This document shows positions 34,371 to 42,975 of a stretch of DNA of 64,000 nt, piece by piece. A program made the position numbers and the translations under genes. The stretch comes from Lepagella muris. GTDB taxonomy: Bacteria; Bacteroidota; Bacteroidia; Bacteroidales; Muribaculaceae. Position 1 is the stretch's first letter, and every line of letters starts with the position of its first letter. The DNA lies in NCBI RefSeq assembly GCF_004793975.1, contig NZ_SRYB01000006.1, forward strand, positions 140,583 through 204,582, written 5' to 3'. The notes under the pieces were generated by a model. That model worked only from the letters and a program-made list of their open reading frames with translations, was not told where the DNA came from and did not search any database.

Positions 34371-35171
34371 TTATTTTTTACTTACCGCCAAACGATTCTT
34401 GTAATCTCGTTTCTGTTTAATCTTCTTATAGAAATAATATGGCAGGAAATATCCACCTAAAATAATTGCAGCTACCGGTTTGGAATATCCACATTCCTGA
34501 TGATACACATTAAAATTATAGCGCAACATCTCTATCTTATTTGAAGATATTGAACCGGACCTGACCCGATACAGAGCCAAGGGCTTTTGAAGACCATGAG
34601 CCTCCCCTATCTCCTTTATTATTCTCTGCCACAGACACCAATCCTGTCTTTTTCGGATAGAGGGCATATAATGCTTTCCAATCTTACCGGCATCATATAT
34701 TGCAGTAAGGCAACCTATACCATTATCCCTCAATATCTTTGGATATGTCAATTTCCTTAGGCACCCGACAAATCCATTGATATTTCCGTTTTCATCACAA
34801 GTATCATAAGAACTATACGTCAGACCATATCCATTTTTAACCATGAAATCCAACTGACATTCAAGTTTATCAGGATACCACCGGTCATCACTGTCACAAA
34901 AAGCAATAAAACGCCCCTTTGCCTCCTTGATTGAATTATTCCTCGCTACACCGGCACCGGAATTCTTCTCAAGCTTAAACAACTTTATACGGGAATCCTT
35001 CTCAACATAACTGCTTATTACCTCACGGGATTTGTCTGTAGAGCAATCATCCGTTATAAGCAATTCCCAATTCGTATAAGTTTGTGATAAAATAGAATCG
35101 ATTGTCTCCCCTATAAAATCCGCACAATTATAGGATGGGGTTACAATCGACACAAGTCCATAATCTTTCAT
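34371..35171 (-). CDS. GT2 glycosyltransferase
   Basis: A 266-residue enzyme, taking the ATG at 35171 because the GT-A fold starts right after it (MKDYGLVSIVTPSYNCADFI). An upstream ATG at 35255 would add residues unlike the family and overlap the previous gene. The DD of ITDDCSTD (~41) and the DxD of FCDSDDRW (~97) form the nucleotide-sugar and metal site. The C-terminal part has QDWCLWQRI and a hydrophobic end. It adds one sugar of the repeat unit on the cytosolic face of the inner membrane. It is AT-rich, as are the other capsule genes. Donor and linkage are unknown. Confidence 0.88.
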   Translation of the reverse strand: MKDYGLVSIVTPSYNCADFIGETIDSILSQTYTNWELLITDDCSTDKSREVISSYVEKDSRIKLFKLEKNSGAGVARNNSIKEAKGRFIAFCDSDDRWYPDKLECQLDFMVKNGYGLTYSSYDTCDENGNINGFVGCLRKLTYPKILRDNGIGCLTAIYDAGKIGKHYMPSIRKRQDWCLWQRIIKEIGEAHGLQKPLALYRVRSGSISSNKIEMLRYNFNVYHQECGYSKPVAAIILGGYFLPYYFYKKIKQKRDYKNRLAVSKK

Positions 35172-35214
35172 AGAAAAATTCCGACACCTCCGTGTCAGCA
35201 AAATATAATATAAT

Positions 35215-36105
35215 TTATAATTTAATTTTCTCTCCCAACTTATACTCCCACTCATGAGGTGTTATAGGTGTGTATCCACCGGCAGGATGGAAAGTCATTT
35301 CTCCAAAATAGACATTCCCTTCATGCACATAAAGATCGACGCGCACAAAAGGCCAACCTTCTGATAATTTCTTGGCAACCGACACCATCTCATCAAATTC
35401 CTTTGGTCGTTCAGCGTCTCCATCCATAGAGTCATTGGCAGTCGTAAATCCAGCTTTTTTCCAATTCATATCGTAGAAGACCTTTCTATGATTCCCGAAT
35501 CTGTCAATATAGAGTTCAACGAATGTTGGAGTGCCATTAAAACAGAAAAATTTATAATCTGTAATATTGTATTCCAACATTCTCTCACATATTATCTTAT
35601 TCTCTCCTTTATAATTTGGTTCCCTTGATAAATAATAATTGTTAACACCAAGCCAATCTACAAGAGTTTTCTTTACCTTCGGAAGATTAAGTTGAGATTT
35701 ATCCTTACATATAATATTGAAGCCAGACCCTTTTGTCAATTTCAATACAAATTGATTCGGAAGATAATTGAAATCTATATCCTCAACCTTTGTTGTCTCA
35801 AATTTTCCAGACTTGGATAACGGAATAAGATCCACTAAATATTTATCACCAATAACTCCACCAACCCATTCTCGGACATCGTACTTATCGGATAATTGGC
35901 TCTTCTTTTCAATCGGTCCATTTTTCTTAAGCCATTGCAACTTTTCACTAAAGGTTTTCGGATGAGTTATGTTCATCCAGTGATAACCGACACCAAACCG
36001 TCTATGCATTATCCAACCAAGCAGATTATGATAAAGAGTATCGGGCAATAGTCTGAAAATATACTTATTCAAGCTATAATACAAATTTCGATATTTCCCT
36101 GCCAT
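35215..36105 (-). CDS. TupA-like ATP-grasp protein
   Basis: A 296-residue cytosolic protein of the ATPgrasp_TupA type found in polysaccharide loci. The N-terminal substrate region contains HPKTFSEKLQWLK and DKYDVREWV. The ATP-grasp core has FVLKLTKGSGFNIIC, ICERML and a metal-binding end, FVRVDLYVHEGNVYFGEMTFHPAGGY. The founding member makes teichuronopeptide by joining amino acids or acids to uronic sugars. Here it may amidate or acylate a uronic residue made by the UDP-glucose dehydrogenase of the same locus. The start at 36105 is the first ATG and fits the spacing (16 bp to the next gene). Confidence 0.83.
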   Translation of the reverse strand: MAGKYRNLYYSLNKYIFRLLPDTLYHNLLGWIMHRRFGVGYHWMNITHPKTFSEKLQWLKKNGPIEKKSQLSDKYDVREWVGGVIGDKYLVDLIPLSKSGKFETTKVEDIDFNYLPNQFVLKLTKGSGFNIICKDKSQLNLPKVKKTLVDWLGVNNYYLSREPNYKGENKIICERMLEYNITDYKFFCFNGTPTFVELYIDRFGNHRKVFYDMNWKKAGFTTANDSMDGDAERPKEFDEMVSVAKKLSEGWPFVRVDLYVHEGNVYFGEMTFHPAGGYTPITPHEWEYKLGEKIKL

Positions 36106-36121
36106 ATCTATTCCTTAAATA

Positions 36122-36970
36122 TTATTTTCTGACCCTTTTATAATGTTTTATCCAATCAATCTCCATCTCAACTGGCAAATCTTCTTCGTCAATCGCACCT
36201 ACCCAATTACCGCCCAATTGCATATCAACTAAGATAAACCAGTCTTGAAAAAATGGATATTGATCTTTATTCTGTGATAACTCTTTGTTCGGATAAATAA
36301 ATGTTTTTTCTCCATTAACATAAAAAGTCACAGCGTCTTCCGTTATCTCCACCCCATAAATATTAAATTCATCAATATTTATCTGCGCCTTTTTAGAATG
36401 CTTCGGATTAAATTGTTTAAGTTTAGTAATATAATAGCTATGTACGGTTTGATATATATATGGATCAAAATTCAAATGTTCAACAACATCAATCTCTCCA
36501 TCCCAAGGATAATTTTTACCTTGCTTAAACGGTCTAAGCCATAATGCCGGCCAAGCTCCCTGTGCCCCATTTATTTTTACCCTAAACTCAAATCTTCCGG
36601 GACTAAACGATTTCTTATATTTAGTATATATTCCTCCAGTCAAATATTTGGATGTATCATTCGATTTATTATCATTAAGTATACCCCTTAATATAAGACA
36701 TCCGTTTCTTAAATCAAAACATCTATCATCATCTGACATCATATCATTCCAAGCATATTTCCCTCTTGGAATCTTACTCCATATCAGTGTATCTATCTCC
36801 TGTTTATCAAAATTTTCAACCCAATCAAGCACCCAATCATCATAGTTGAGTTTTGAATAACTGTCATCTCTGTTATCTCCAAATACCAAAACAGAAGTCA
36901 AGCCAAATAACAATATTCCCAAAAATATAATACAATATCTATACCTTTTAAGCAACGCTACCATATCCAC
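36122..36970 (-). CDS. Glycoside hydrolase family 16 protein, membrane-anchored or exported
   Basis: A 282-residue protein. An N-terminal hydrophobic helix (~12-31, CIIFLGILLFGLTSVLVFG) serves as signal or anchor. The GH16 jelly-roll follows, with FEFRVKINGAQGAWPALWLRP and the catalytic EIDVVE motif (ExDxxE: nucleophile and acid/base Glu, ~141-146). GH16 enzymes cleave or transglycosylate beta-1,3/1,4 glucans or galactans. Finding one inside a Wzy capsule cluster suggests trimming, release or length control of the polymer in the periplasm. It lies between the ATP-grasp and acetyltransferase genes with short spacers and shares their low GC content. Confidence 0.85.
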   Translation of the reverse strand: MDMVALLKRYRYCIIFLGILLFGLTSVLVFGDNRDDSYSKLNYDDWVLDWVENFDKQEIDTLIWSKIPRGKYAWNDMMSDDDRCFDLRNGCLILRGILNDNKSNDTSKYLTGGIYTKYKKSFSPGRFEFRVKINGAQGAWPALWLRPFKQGKNYPWDGEIDVVEHLNFDPYIYQTVHSYYITKLKQFNPKHSKKAQINIDEFNIYGVEITEDAVTFYVNGEKTFIYPNKELSQNKDQYPFFQDWFILVDMQLGGNWVGAIDEEDLPVEMEIDWIKHYKRVRK

Positions 36971-36997
36971 TACTACAAATTATTGATTCATAATACA

Positions 36998-37444
36998 TTA
37001 CCCCCCCGAAAACATATTCTTGTATTTTATTACCTTTGCAGGATTTCCGGCAACAATTGCATTTGCCGGGACATCCTTAACCACAACACTGCCGGCTCCT
37101 ATTACAGAATTATCCCCAATTGAAATATCTCCAAGAATTATGGAATGGGCCCCTATCCAAACATTATTTCCAATCACAGGAAGTTTTTTATGGCCACTCT
37201 TTCCGCCTATGGTTATTCCATGCAATAATACACAATTGGATCCAATTTTCACTTTTGGATGAAACAATGAACCAAGCGCCATGTGCGGAAATTTTGTACC
37301 CTTACCAATCTCTAATTCCGGTGGAATGTCAGCAGATAATACCACTCTGATTATAAAGCGAGATAAAGAAGCAATCGGTTTTAAATGATGATGGAATAGC
37401 CAATTACTTATTTTCCATAAAATCCAAAGTTTATCGTATCTCAT
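36998..37444 (-). CDS. Hexapeptide-repeat acetyltransferase
   Basis: A 148-residue left-handed beta-helix protein related to serine/sugar O-acetyltransferases. It has a short helical N-terminus, then hexapeptide turns (IGKGTKFPHMALG, VKIGSNCVLLHGITIGG, NVWIGAHSIILGDISIGDNSVIGAGSVVVKDVP) and the closing AIVAGNPAKVIK. The catalytic His is probably that of LLHGITIGG or GAHS. It likely O-acetylates a sugar of the capsule repeat. It is adjacent to a GT4 gene (17 bp), within the AT-rich block. Confidence 0.87.
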   Translation of the reverse strand: MRYDKLWILWKISNWLFHHHLKPIASLSRFIIRVVLSADIPPELEIGKGTKFPHMALGSLFHPKVKIGSNCVLLHGITIGGKSGHKKLPVIGNNVWIGAHSIILGDISIGDNSVIGAGSVVVKDVPANAIVAGNPAKVIKYKNMFSGG

Positions 37445-37461
37445 TATTTCAATTAAACAAG

Positions 37462-38529
37462 TTAAATGAATCTTTTATACTTTTCTATCGATTCAATCGC
37501 AATTCTATCCCACGAAAATTCCTTAGATGCATCAATGGCATTTTGATTGTATTTTTTCCAATTTGCCGGATATTCCTCCAACATTTTCTTTATCGTTGAT
37601 GCAATCTTTTCCGGTTCAATCTCCGTAATCCAACCACAATCATACTCATCTATCACATCCGCCATATTTGTTTCCTTTGTTATTATACAAGGAAGACCAT
37701 AAGACAAAGCTTCAAGTATACCCATTGGCATACCCTCGTATCTTGAAGTCAGTATAAAAATATCTGAATCTTTGAATGCTCTTATCTTTGCTTCGCCGTA
37801 AGCAGTCCCATAGAAATCAGCAAACCCCTCAAAACCATGAATAGACTCTTTAAATACGTCAATCTCATTCTCATGACCATTACCATAAAAAGAGAAATGC
37901 ACCTTATCCTGTAATCCATCCTTATAAAGAATCTGAACTGCCTTTATTAATTTATCCAATCCTTTATGATGGATTTTAATTCGACCTAAATATAATATAT
38001 TTATCTTATTAAAATCCTTATTTTTATTTACATTTGATAATTCTGATTTAGGACAACCATTAGGTATAATTATCGCATTTGGATTAATATCCTTTACTAT
38101 TGAATTGTCATATTCAGCTTTATTCAAATATATTATCGCATTCGCTTTTTTTATGAACCGATTATAGAGCAATAGATTCGCAATCCTTTTTTTAATGTAA
38201 CTTTTTTTATAGTTATCTCTACTTAATGCGCCATGAAGTTGTATGAAATAAGGAATTCTAATACCATGCAAAAAAGAATAAAATCGAATATATTCTTTTT
38301 TATACAATGAATGAAATACACATATATCGGGTTTAAATGATTCTACTATTTTTCTAAAGTTACTTAAATTCTGCACCTCAATGAATGAAGGCAATGGCTC
38401 TTTTTTATGTATCACAGTCAAGGTGAGAACATCTTGTCCTACTTTAATTTGCGCTTTAGATAAATTTAATAATACTTGCGTAATACCATTTGTCTCACTT
38501 GAGACATTCCCTATGTGTAAAATCTTCAT
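37462..38529 (-). CDS. GT4 glycosyltransferase
   Basis: A 355-residue GT-B enzyme. The N-terminal half has ILHIGNVSSETNGITQVLLNL. The C-terminal half contains INILYLGRIKIHHKGLDKLIKA (nucleotide-sugar domain entry) and the EX7E-type site ILTSRYEGMPMGILEALSYGLPCI. It is a retaining transferase that probably adds a hexose, Galf or deoxyhexose to the lipid-linked repeat on the cytosolic face. An 85-bp gap separates it from the GT2 gene upstream. Acceptor and donor are unknown. Confidence 0.9.
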   Translation of the reverse strand: MKILHIGNVSSETNGITQVLLNLSKAQIKVGQDVLTLTVIHKKEPLPSFIEVQNLSNFRKIVESFKPDICVFHSLYKKEYIRFYSFLHGIRIPYFIQLHGALSRDNYKKSYIKKRIANLLLYNRFIKKANAIIYLNKAEYDNSIVKDINPNAIIIPNGCPKSELSNVNKNKDFNKINILYLGRIKIHHKGLDKLIKAVQILYKDGLQDKVHFSFYGNGHENEIDVFKESIHGFEGFADFYGTAYGEAKIRAFKDSDIFILTSRYEGMPMGILEALSYGLPCIITKETNMADVIDEYDCGWITEIEPEKIASTIKKMLEEYPANWKKYNQNAIDASKEFSWDRIAIESIEKYKRFI

Positions 38530-38614
38530 AGCAAATTATAAAATATAGTACTTTATTATCGTAATAATCCAAGCATAATAAGTTGATAAAATTGTTGAAG
38601 TTGTAATACATCCA

Positions 38615-39643
38615 TTACGACTTCAACAATTTCACCAACTTATGAATTACTCTCAACAAAAATATATTATCACTATAATCTTTCTGTCTCCAATACCTTA
38701 TATAATGAAATGGAATAGCTTTAACAGTTTCATTTTCCATTAATTGATATAACTCCGGAAATTGATTTGCCAATATCCCATCAAATTCCTTCAAATTTGC
38801 ATACTGGACAGTGTCTCCAATCTTAATCAAACATATACGATATAATGAAGGCGTTTTTTCGCGCAATCTATACTCAAGGTATTCTTTATGGTATAAAGAT
38901 ATCTTATCCTTATGTTCAGAATAAATCTGCAATAAATGCTTCACAACAAACATTGTTTGACCTACAGCTTTCTGACTAACCGAAGTATTTACAGTTTGAC
39001 CTTCCCTTCCTATCAAATATTTATATATAACCTTTCCATAAAATGAGACAGTCTCCACTTTTGTCATTGGAAGAAACATCCACTCCATATCTGTATATGA
39101 GACTCCTTCAGTTTGAACATAAGCTATATTTCTAAAAACATTTCTATTATAAGTGACCGAATGCATCTGAAATTCCGGAATCGAGATACGTAAAAGAACA
39201 TCCTTAAATAGGAAAATAGTCAAATCATTCTTTAGAGAAAATCGATTTTTCTTAGTTGTTATTCCAGATTCATTTACAATGTCGTAATCGCTTACAACCA
39301 AGTCAACATCTACTTTAGAAAGATAATCTATAAACTCATCTAAGTTACTTTTTTCAAAACTATCATCGGCATCCAGAACTTTAATATATTTACCGACTGC
39401 CTCTTTTAATCCCCTGTTTATACACGATCCATAATTCCCATTGGATTTATCAATAACCCTAATACTTTGAGGATATTTTGTCTCGTATCTTCTACCAATT
39501 TCCAATGTTCTGTCCTTGCTTCCATCATTAATAATTAAGATATCCAGACTATCTATCTTTTCCACCAATAATGAATCAATACATTGTGGAAGATACTTCT
39601 CCATATTATAGGATGGTATTATTATTGACAATATCTTCTTCAT
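38615..39643 (-). CDS. GT2 glycosyltransferase
   Basis: A 342-residue GT-A enzyme opening with LSIIIPSYNMEKYLPQCIDSLL. IINDGSKDRT (~38) and VLDADDSF (~90) carry the donor-binding acids, and GNYGSCINRGLKEAVG marks the family. The C-terminal ~100 residues are helical. It probably adds one sugar of the repeat unit. The start follows the glf stop by 2 bp, so the two are tightly coupled. It is AT-rich. Confidence 0.9.
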   Translation of the reverse strand: MKKILSIIIPSYNMEKYLPQCIDSLLVEKIDSLDILIINDGSKDRTLEIGRRYETKYPQSIRVIDKSNGNYGSCINRGLKEAVGKYIKVLDADDSFEKSNLDEFIDYLSKVDVDLVVSDYDIVNESGITTKKNRFSLKNDLTIFLFKDVLLRISIPEFQMHSVTYNRNVFRNIAYVQTEGVSYTDMEWMFLPMTKVETVSFYGKVIYKYLIGREGQTVNTSVSQKAVGQTMFVVKHLLQIYSEHKDKISLYHKEYLEYRLREKTPSLYRICLIKIGDTVQYANLKEFDGILANQFPELYQLMENETVKAIPFHYIRYWRQKDYSDNIFLLRVIHKLVKLLKS

Positions 39644-39645
39644 AT

Positions 39646-40776
39646 TTAATCAAATAAATTTAATACTTTAGATACAATTGGAGCCATATCATAGTACTTA
39701 TACTCAGCAAGTCTTCCGCCAAAAATTATTCCTTGCTCTTTATATGCTAAATCTTTATACTTTAAAAATATAGCTTGATTTCGAGCATCATTTACAGGAT
39801 AGAACGGTTCCATACCATCTTTCCATTCTGTTGAGTATTCTCTGGATATTATTGTATGAGGATTATCATAGACCGCATTACCGAAAGTCTCAAAATGCTT
39901 ATGTTCTATGATGCGGGTAAAGGGGACATTGGCAGATGTATAGTTCACAACTGCATTACCTTGATAGTTTGGGTTATCAAGTATCTCGGTCTCAAAACGG
40001 ACGGTGCGGTATTCAAGTTTTCCAAATCTATAACCATAGTACTCATCTATCTTACCAGTGAATACAACCTTATCTGCCATATCCATCCATTTCTCTCGAT
40101 TATTGAAGAAATCAACATCAAGCATCACATCAGAACCCTCTAAAAGTCCATCTATCAGTTTATTGTAGCCTCCTATCGGTATGCCCTGATACGCATCATT
40201 GAAATAATTATTATCAAAAGTAAGACGTACAGGCAAACGACGGATAATAAATGCAGGTAATTCATTACACGGACGACCCCATTGCTTTTCCGTATATCCC
40301 TTAATCAGCTGCTCATAAATATCCCTACCAATTAATGAAAGAGCCTGTTCTTCAAGATTCCGGGGTTCAGTAATTCCATCCGTCTTCATCTTATTGACAG
40401 CATCCTTTCTCTGTTCCTCTAATTTACAGGCAGCTTCTTCCGGAGTTTTGACTCCCCACATCTGATAAAACGTATTCATATTAAATGGCAAATTATAAAG
40501 TTTGCCATCTGGAGCTTGCGCAACCGGACAATTAGTATATCGATTAAATGGAACTATTGAATTTACAAAATCCCACACTCTCTTATCCGAAGTATGAAAG
40601 ATATGGGCACCATACACATGCACATTTATATCTTCTATCTGTCGACAATACAAATTTCCACCGGAATGAGACCGTTTTTCAATGACAAGACATCTCAATC
40701 CCTTTTTGTGCGCAAGATAAGCAAATGTAGCACCGAATAATCCGGCACCCACAATCAAATAATCGTATTCTTTCAT
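39646..40776 (-). CDS. glf: UDP-galactopyranose mutase
   Basis: A 376-residue flavoenzyme converting UDP-Galp to UDP-Galf. The FAD-binding start is DYLIVGAGLFGATFAYLAHKKG with EKRSHSGGN. HVYGAHIFHTSDKRVWDFV, KGYTEKQWGRPCNELPAFIIRRLPVR (active-site Arg) and the late DARNQAIFLKYKDLA, GGRLAEYKYYDM are all present. The length is normal. Its presence shows that the surface polymer almost certainly contains galactofuranose. It overlaps the upstream GT2 by 4 bp. Its base composition is slightly less AT-rich than its neighbours, as expected of a conserved enzyme. Confidence 0.97.
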   Translation of the reverse strand: MKEYDYLIVGAGLFGATFAYLAHKKGLRCLVIEKRSHSGGNLYCRQIEDINVHVYGAHIFHTSDKRVWDFVNSIVPFNRYTNCPVAQAPDGKLYNLPFNMNTFYQMWGVKTPEEAACKLEEQRKDAVNKMKTDGITEPRNLEEQALSLIGRDIYEQLIKGYTEKQWGRPCNELPAFIIRRLPVRLTFDNNYFNDAYQGIPIGGYNKLIDGLLEGSDVMLDVDFFNNREKWMDMADKVVFTGKIDEYYGYRFGKLEYRTVRFETEILDNPNYQGNAVVNYTSANVPFTRIIEHKHFETFGNAVYDNPHTIISREYSTEWKDGMEPFYPVNDARNQAIFLKYKDLAYKEQGIIFGGRLAEYKYYDMAPIVSKVLNLFD

Positions 40777-41684
40777 TTTTTGAGTTTTAAAAGACTCTGT
40801 ATTTTGAGTTTCAGAAACTTAAAGAATATAGTATTCATTGAATAATCATATTTCTTTATAATTCCTTTTAATTTCTTTAATTCATTCCAATTTGATTGTT
40901 TTATACATTTGATAAATGGATTAAAAATAAGTGAATCAAAAATTCGTATATTTTTTTCTTCCAAGAATCGGTTTTTTTCCGCAAAAACATCTACTGCAAG
41001 TTCCTGTTTAGACCAATCTGATGTTTTAGAAACTGAATTAACACGATTTGTTATAATATAAGCAACAGTGTCTTCTATAATAATATCCTTACAATAAAAG
41101 CTTATAGTATAAGAAAAATATGTATCATTATGAACTCTACACTCTCTAAATCTTATATTATTGGAAGTTATAATTTCTCTTTTTATTATTCTGCACCAAG
41201 GTTCTCCAAATAAATACCTTAAATTAAGTAATCCTTTTTCTGAATCTAATTTAAATAAATCAATATACTTATTTAAGTGCGTTGATCTATTCGATAATTT
41301 ATAGGAAACATCATCTAAAGACAATGCGTTAAATATCACCATGTCAGCATAAGATTCTTTATACTTATCCAAAATCTCGTTTAGAGAGGGTAGAAAAAAA
41401 TCGTCAGCATCCGCAAATATTACATATTTTCCAATTGCTTTTGATAAACCTATATTTCTGGCTAATCCACCACCTCCATTATATGGAGTGGTATAATATT
41501 CCACATATTCAAAATTTTTCCGAATATAATTTAGAAAATCTATCCCTTCCTGTGGCGAGCAATCATCTACTACAATAATCTGAAGATCCACTCTTCTTGG
41601 TATCGATTGCAGCAACCTGACAAGTCTGGATGGGATACCATAGTGAGGAATTATTATCGTGAACGTATACTTATGTTCATCCAT
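40773..41684 (-). CDS. GT2 glycosyltransferase
   Basis: A 303-residue GT-A enzyme: FTIIIPHYGIPSRLVRLLQSI, then IIVVDDCSPQ (~36) and FADADDFF (~92), with the GGGLARNIGLSKAIGKYV loop between. The C-terminal part is basic and helical and ends in LKLKIQSLLKLKK, likely binding the membrane surface. Because glf follows it with a 4-bp overlap, it may be the galactofuranosyltransferase of the locus. That is only a guess from position. It is very AT-rich. Confidence 0.88.
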   Translation of the reverse strand: MDEHKYTFTIIIPHYGIPSRLVRLLQSIPRRVDLQIIVVDDCSPQEGIDFLNYIRKNFEYVEYYTTPYNGGGGLARNIGLSKAIGKYVIFADADDFFLPSLNEILDKYKESYADMVIFNALSLDDVSYKLSNRSTHLNKYIDLFKLDSEKGLLNLRYLFGEPWCRIIKREIITSNNIRFRECRVHNDTYFSYTISFYCKDIIIEDTVAYIITNRVNSVSKTSDWSKQELAVDVFAEKNRFLEEKNIRIFDSLIFNPFIKCIKQSNWNELKKLKGIIKKYDYSMNTIFFKFLKLKIQSLLKLKK

Positions 41685-41685
41685 A

Positions 41686-42936
41686 TCAAAATAAACTTTT
41701 TAATTTCATACTACCTGAACAAAATTTTTTAAATGAGAAATCACACTTCATCAATCCCCATATAAAAAAAAGGAAATAGAACAAGGGATAAAAAGCACGC
41801 ATTAATGGTTCCACGCAACATTGCAATAGAATTGTTATTATTATCAAAAATATATAAGCTTTATAAAATGTAGGTATATATTTATCCTTACGTAGAATAT
41901 TTAAATTTTTAAAAAATCTAAATGTTATGATAAACAATAGAATAAAAGCAAAATATCCACTATCAATGCCTGCGTCCAACCAAATATTATGAGCCATCAC
42001 ATATCGACCTTCATACCATAATCCCTGACTACCAAATGGATGTGTCAATATATACATAGGAGAACTAAGCCATCTGCCAATTCGACCGCCACCTGTAGCT
42101 GCACCACCATTATATTCATTAATCTCTCTTGCAGCAAAGCCATCAATAACAGATGTCACCAAAACACTATCCTTAAATTGAATATATATAACAATTAGAA
42201 AAAACAATAATAATCCAATTGTTTTAAATATTTTTTTAGAATCTAAACCATCCCAAAAATAACCTATTATCAATGATAGAACGGCCATCAATATTCCCGT
42301 TCTATTCAACAAATGTAATGTTGAAAGCAAGGCAAATACAGAAAGAATCACGACTAGGAATTTAAACTTTCTCTCAAAGGAATCTTTCGTTCTAATAAAT
42401 AACATTCCAATTCCTCCAATTGCCATAGAAAGCATTGAATTATGCTGAGTTGCAGGAACTACACCTTCCAAATCAATACCGTCCTCCCCGGCAATTGATC
42501 TTGTAGCATTCACGATTGCACCTGTCTCTACATAATCAAATAAATTATTTACAATAGACCATATTGCAAAACAGAAAACAAGTGAAAATAACACTATTAT
42601 TACAGTAATCGGATGCGTACATCTTTTACATATGTATATACCGGATTCATACATTACCAACGGATAAAATAAATGAAATACGATAACCGAAGTTGCAGGT
42701 CTATTTGGATGTAATAATCTGAAAAAAGTATATGACAAACTAAATAAAATAATCAAACACGCATTCTTATCCAATCTATAAGTTCCATAAATCCAACATA
42801 GGGGCAACAAGAGAATCCATAAATATAAAGCATAACCATTTAAAATTTGAGGAATTGCACCTATCAATAGAATAGATAAAAACAACCAATTTTTTTCTAA
42901 ATCAATCTTATATTTATATTCTAAGACTTGACTCAT
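41686..42936 (-). CDS. wzy: O-antigen/capsule polymerase, Wzy-like
   Basis: A 416-residue membrane protein with about ten hydrophobic helices, e.g. LFLSILLIGAIPQILNGYAL, LVVILSVFALLSTLHLL and YKAYIFLIIITILLQCCVE. A large periplasmic loop at ~250-310 contains GGGRIGRWLSSPMYILTHPFG and AHNIWLDAGIDSGYFAF. The HNIWLD pattern matches the His-containing motif of Wzy_C/O-antigen ligase-type loops. It would polymerise lipid-linked repeat units after flipping. A ligase role cannot be excluded. The context between flippase and glycosyltransferases favours polymerase. Confidence 0.82.
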   Translation of the reverse strand: MSQVLEYKYKIDLEKNWLFLSILLIGAIPQILNGYALYLWILLLPLCWIYGTYRLDKNACLIILFSLSYTFFRLLHPNRPATSVIVFHLFYPLVMYESGIYICKRCTHPITVIIVLFSLVFCFAIWSIVNNLFDYVETGAIVNATRSIAGEDGIDLEGVVPATQHNSMLSMAIGGIGMLFIRTKDSFERKFKFLVVILSVFALLSTLHLLNRTGILMAVLSLIIGYFWDGLDSKKIFKTIGLLLFFLIVIYIQFKDSVLVTSVIDGFAAREINEYNGGAATGGGRIGRWLSSPMYILTHPFGSQGLWYEGRYVMAHNIWLDAGIDSGYFAFILLFIITFRFFKNLNILRKDKYIPTFYKAYIFLIIITILLQCCVEPLMRAFYPLFYFLFFIWGLMKCDFSFKKFCSGSMKLKSLF

Positions 42937-42975
42937 TCTTTTAAAAATTCAATAAAAACAAACGAGTTTAAATTA

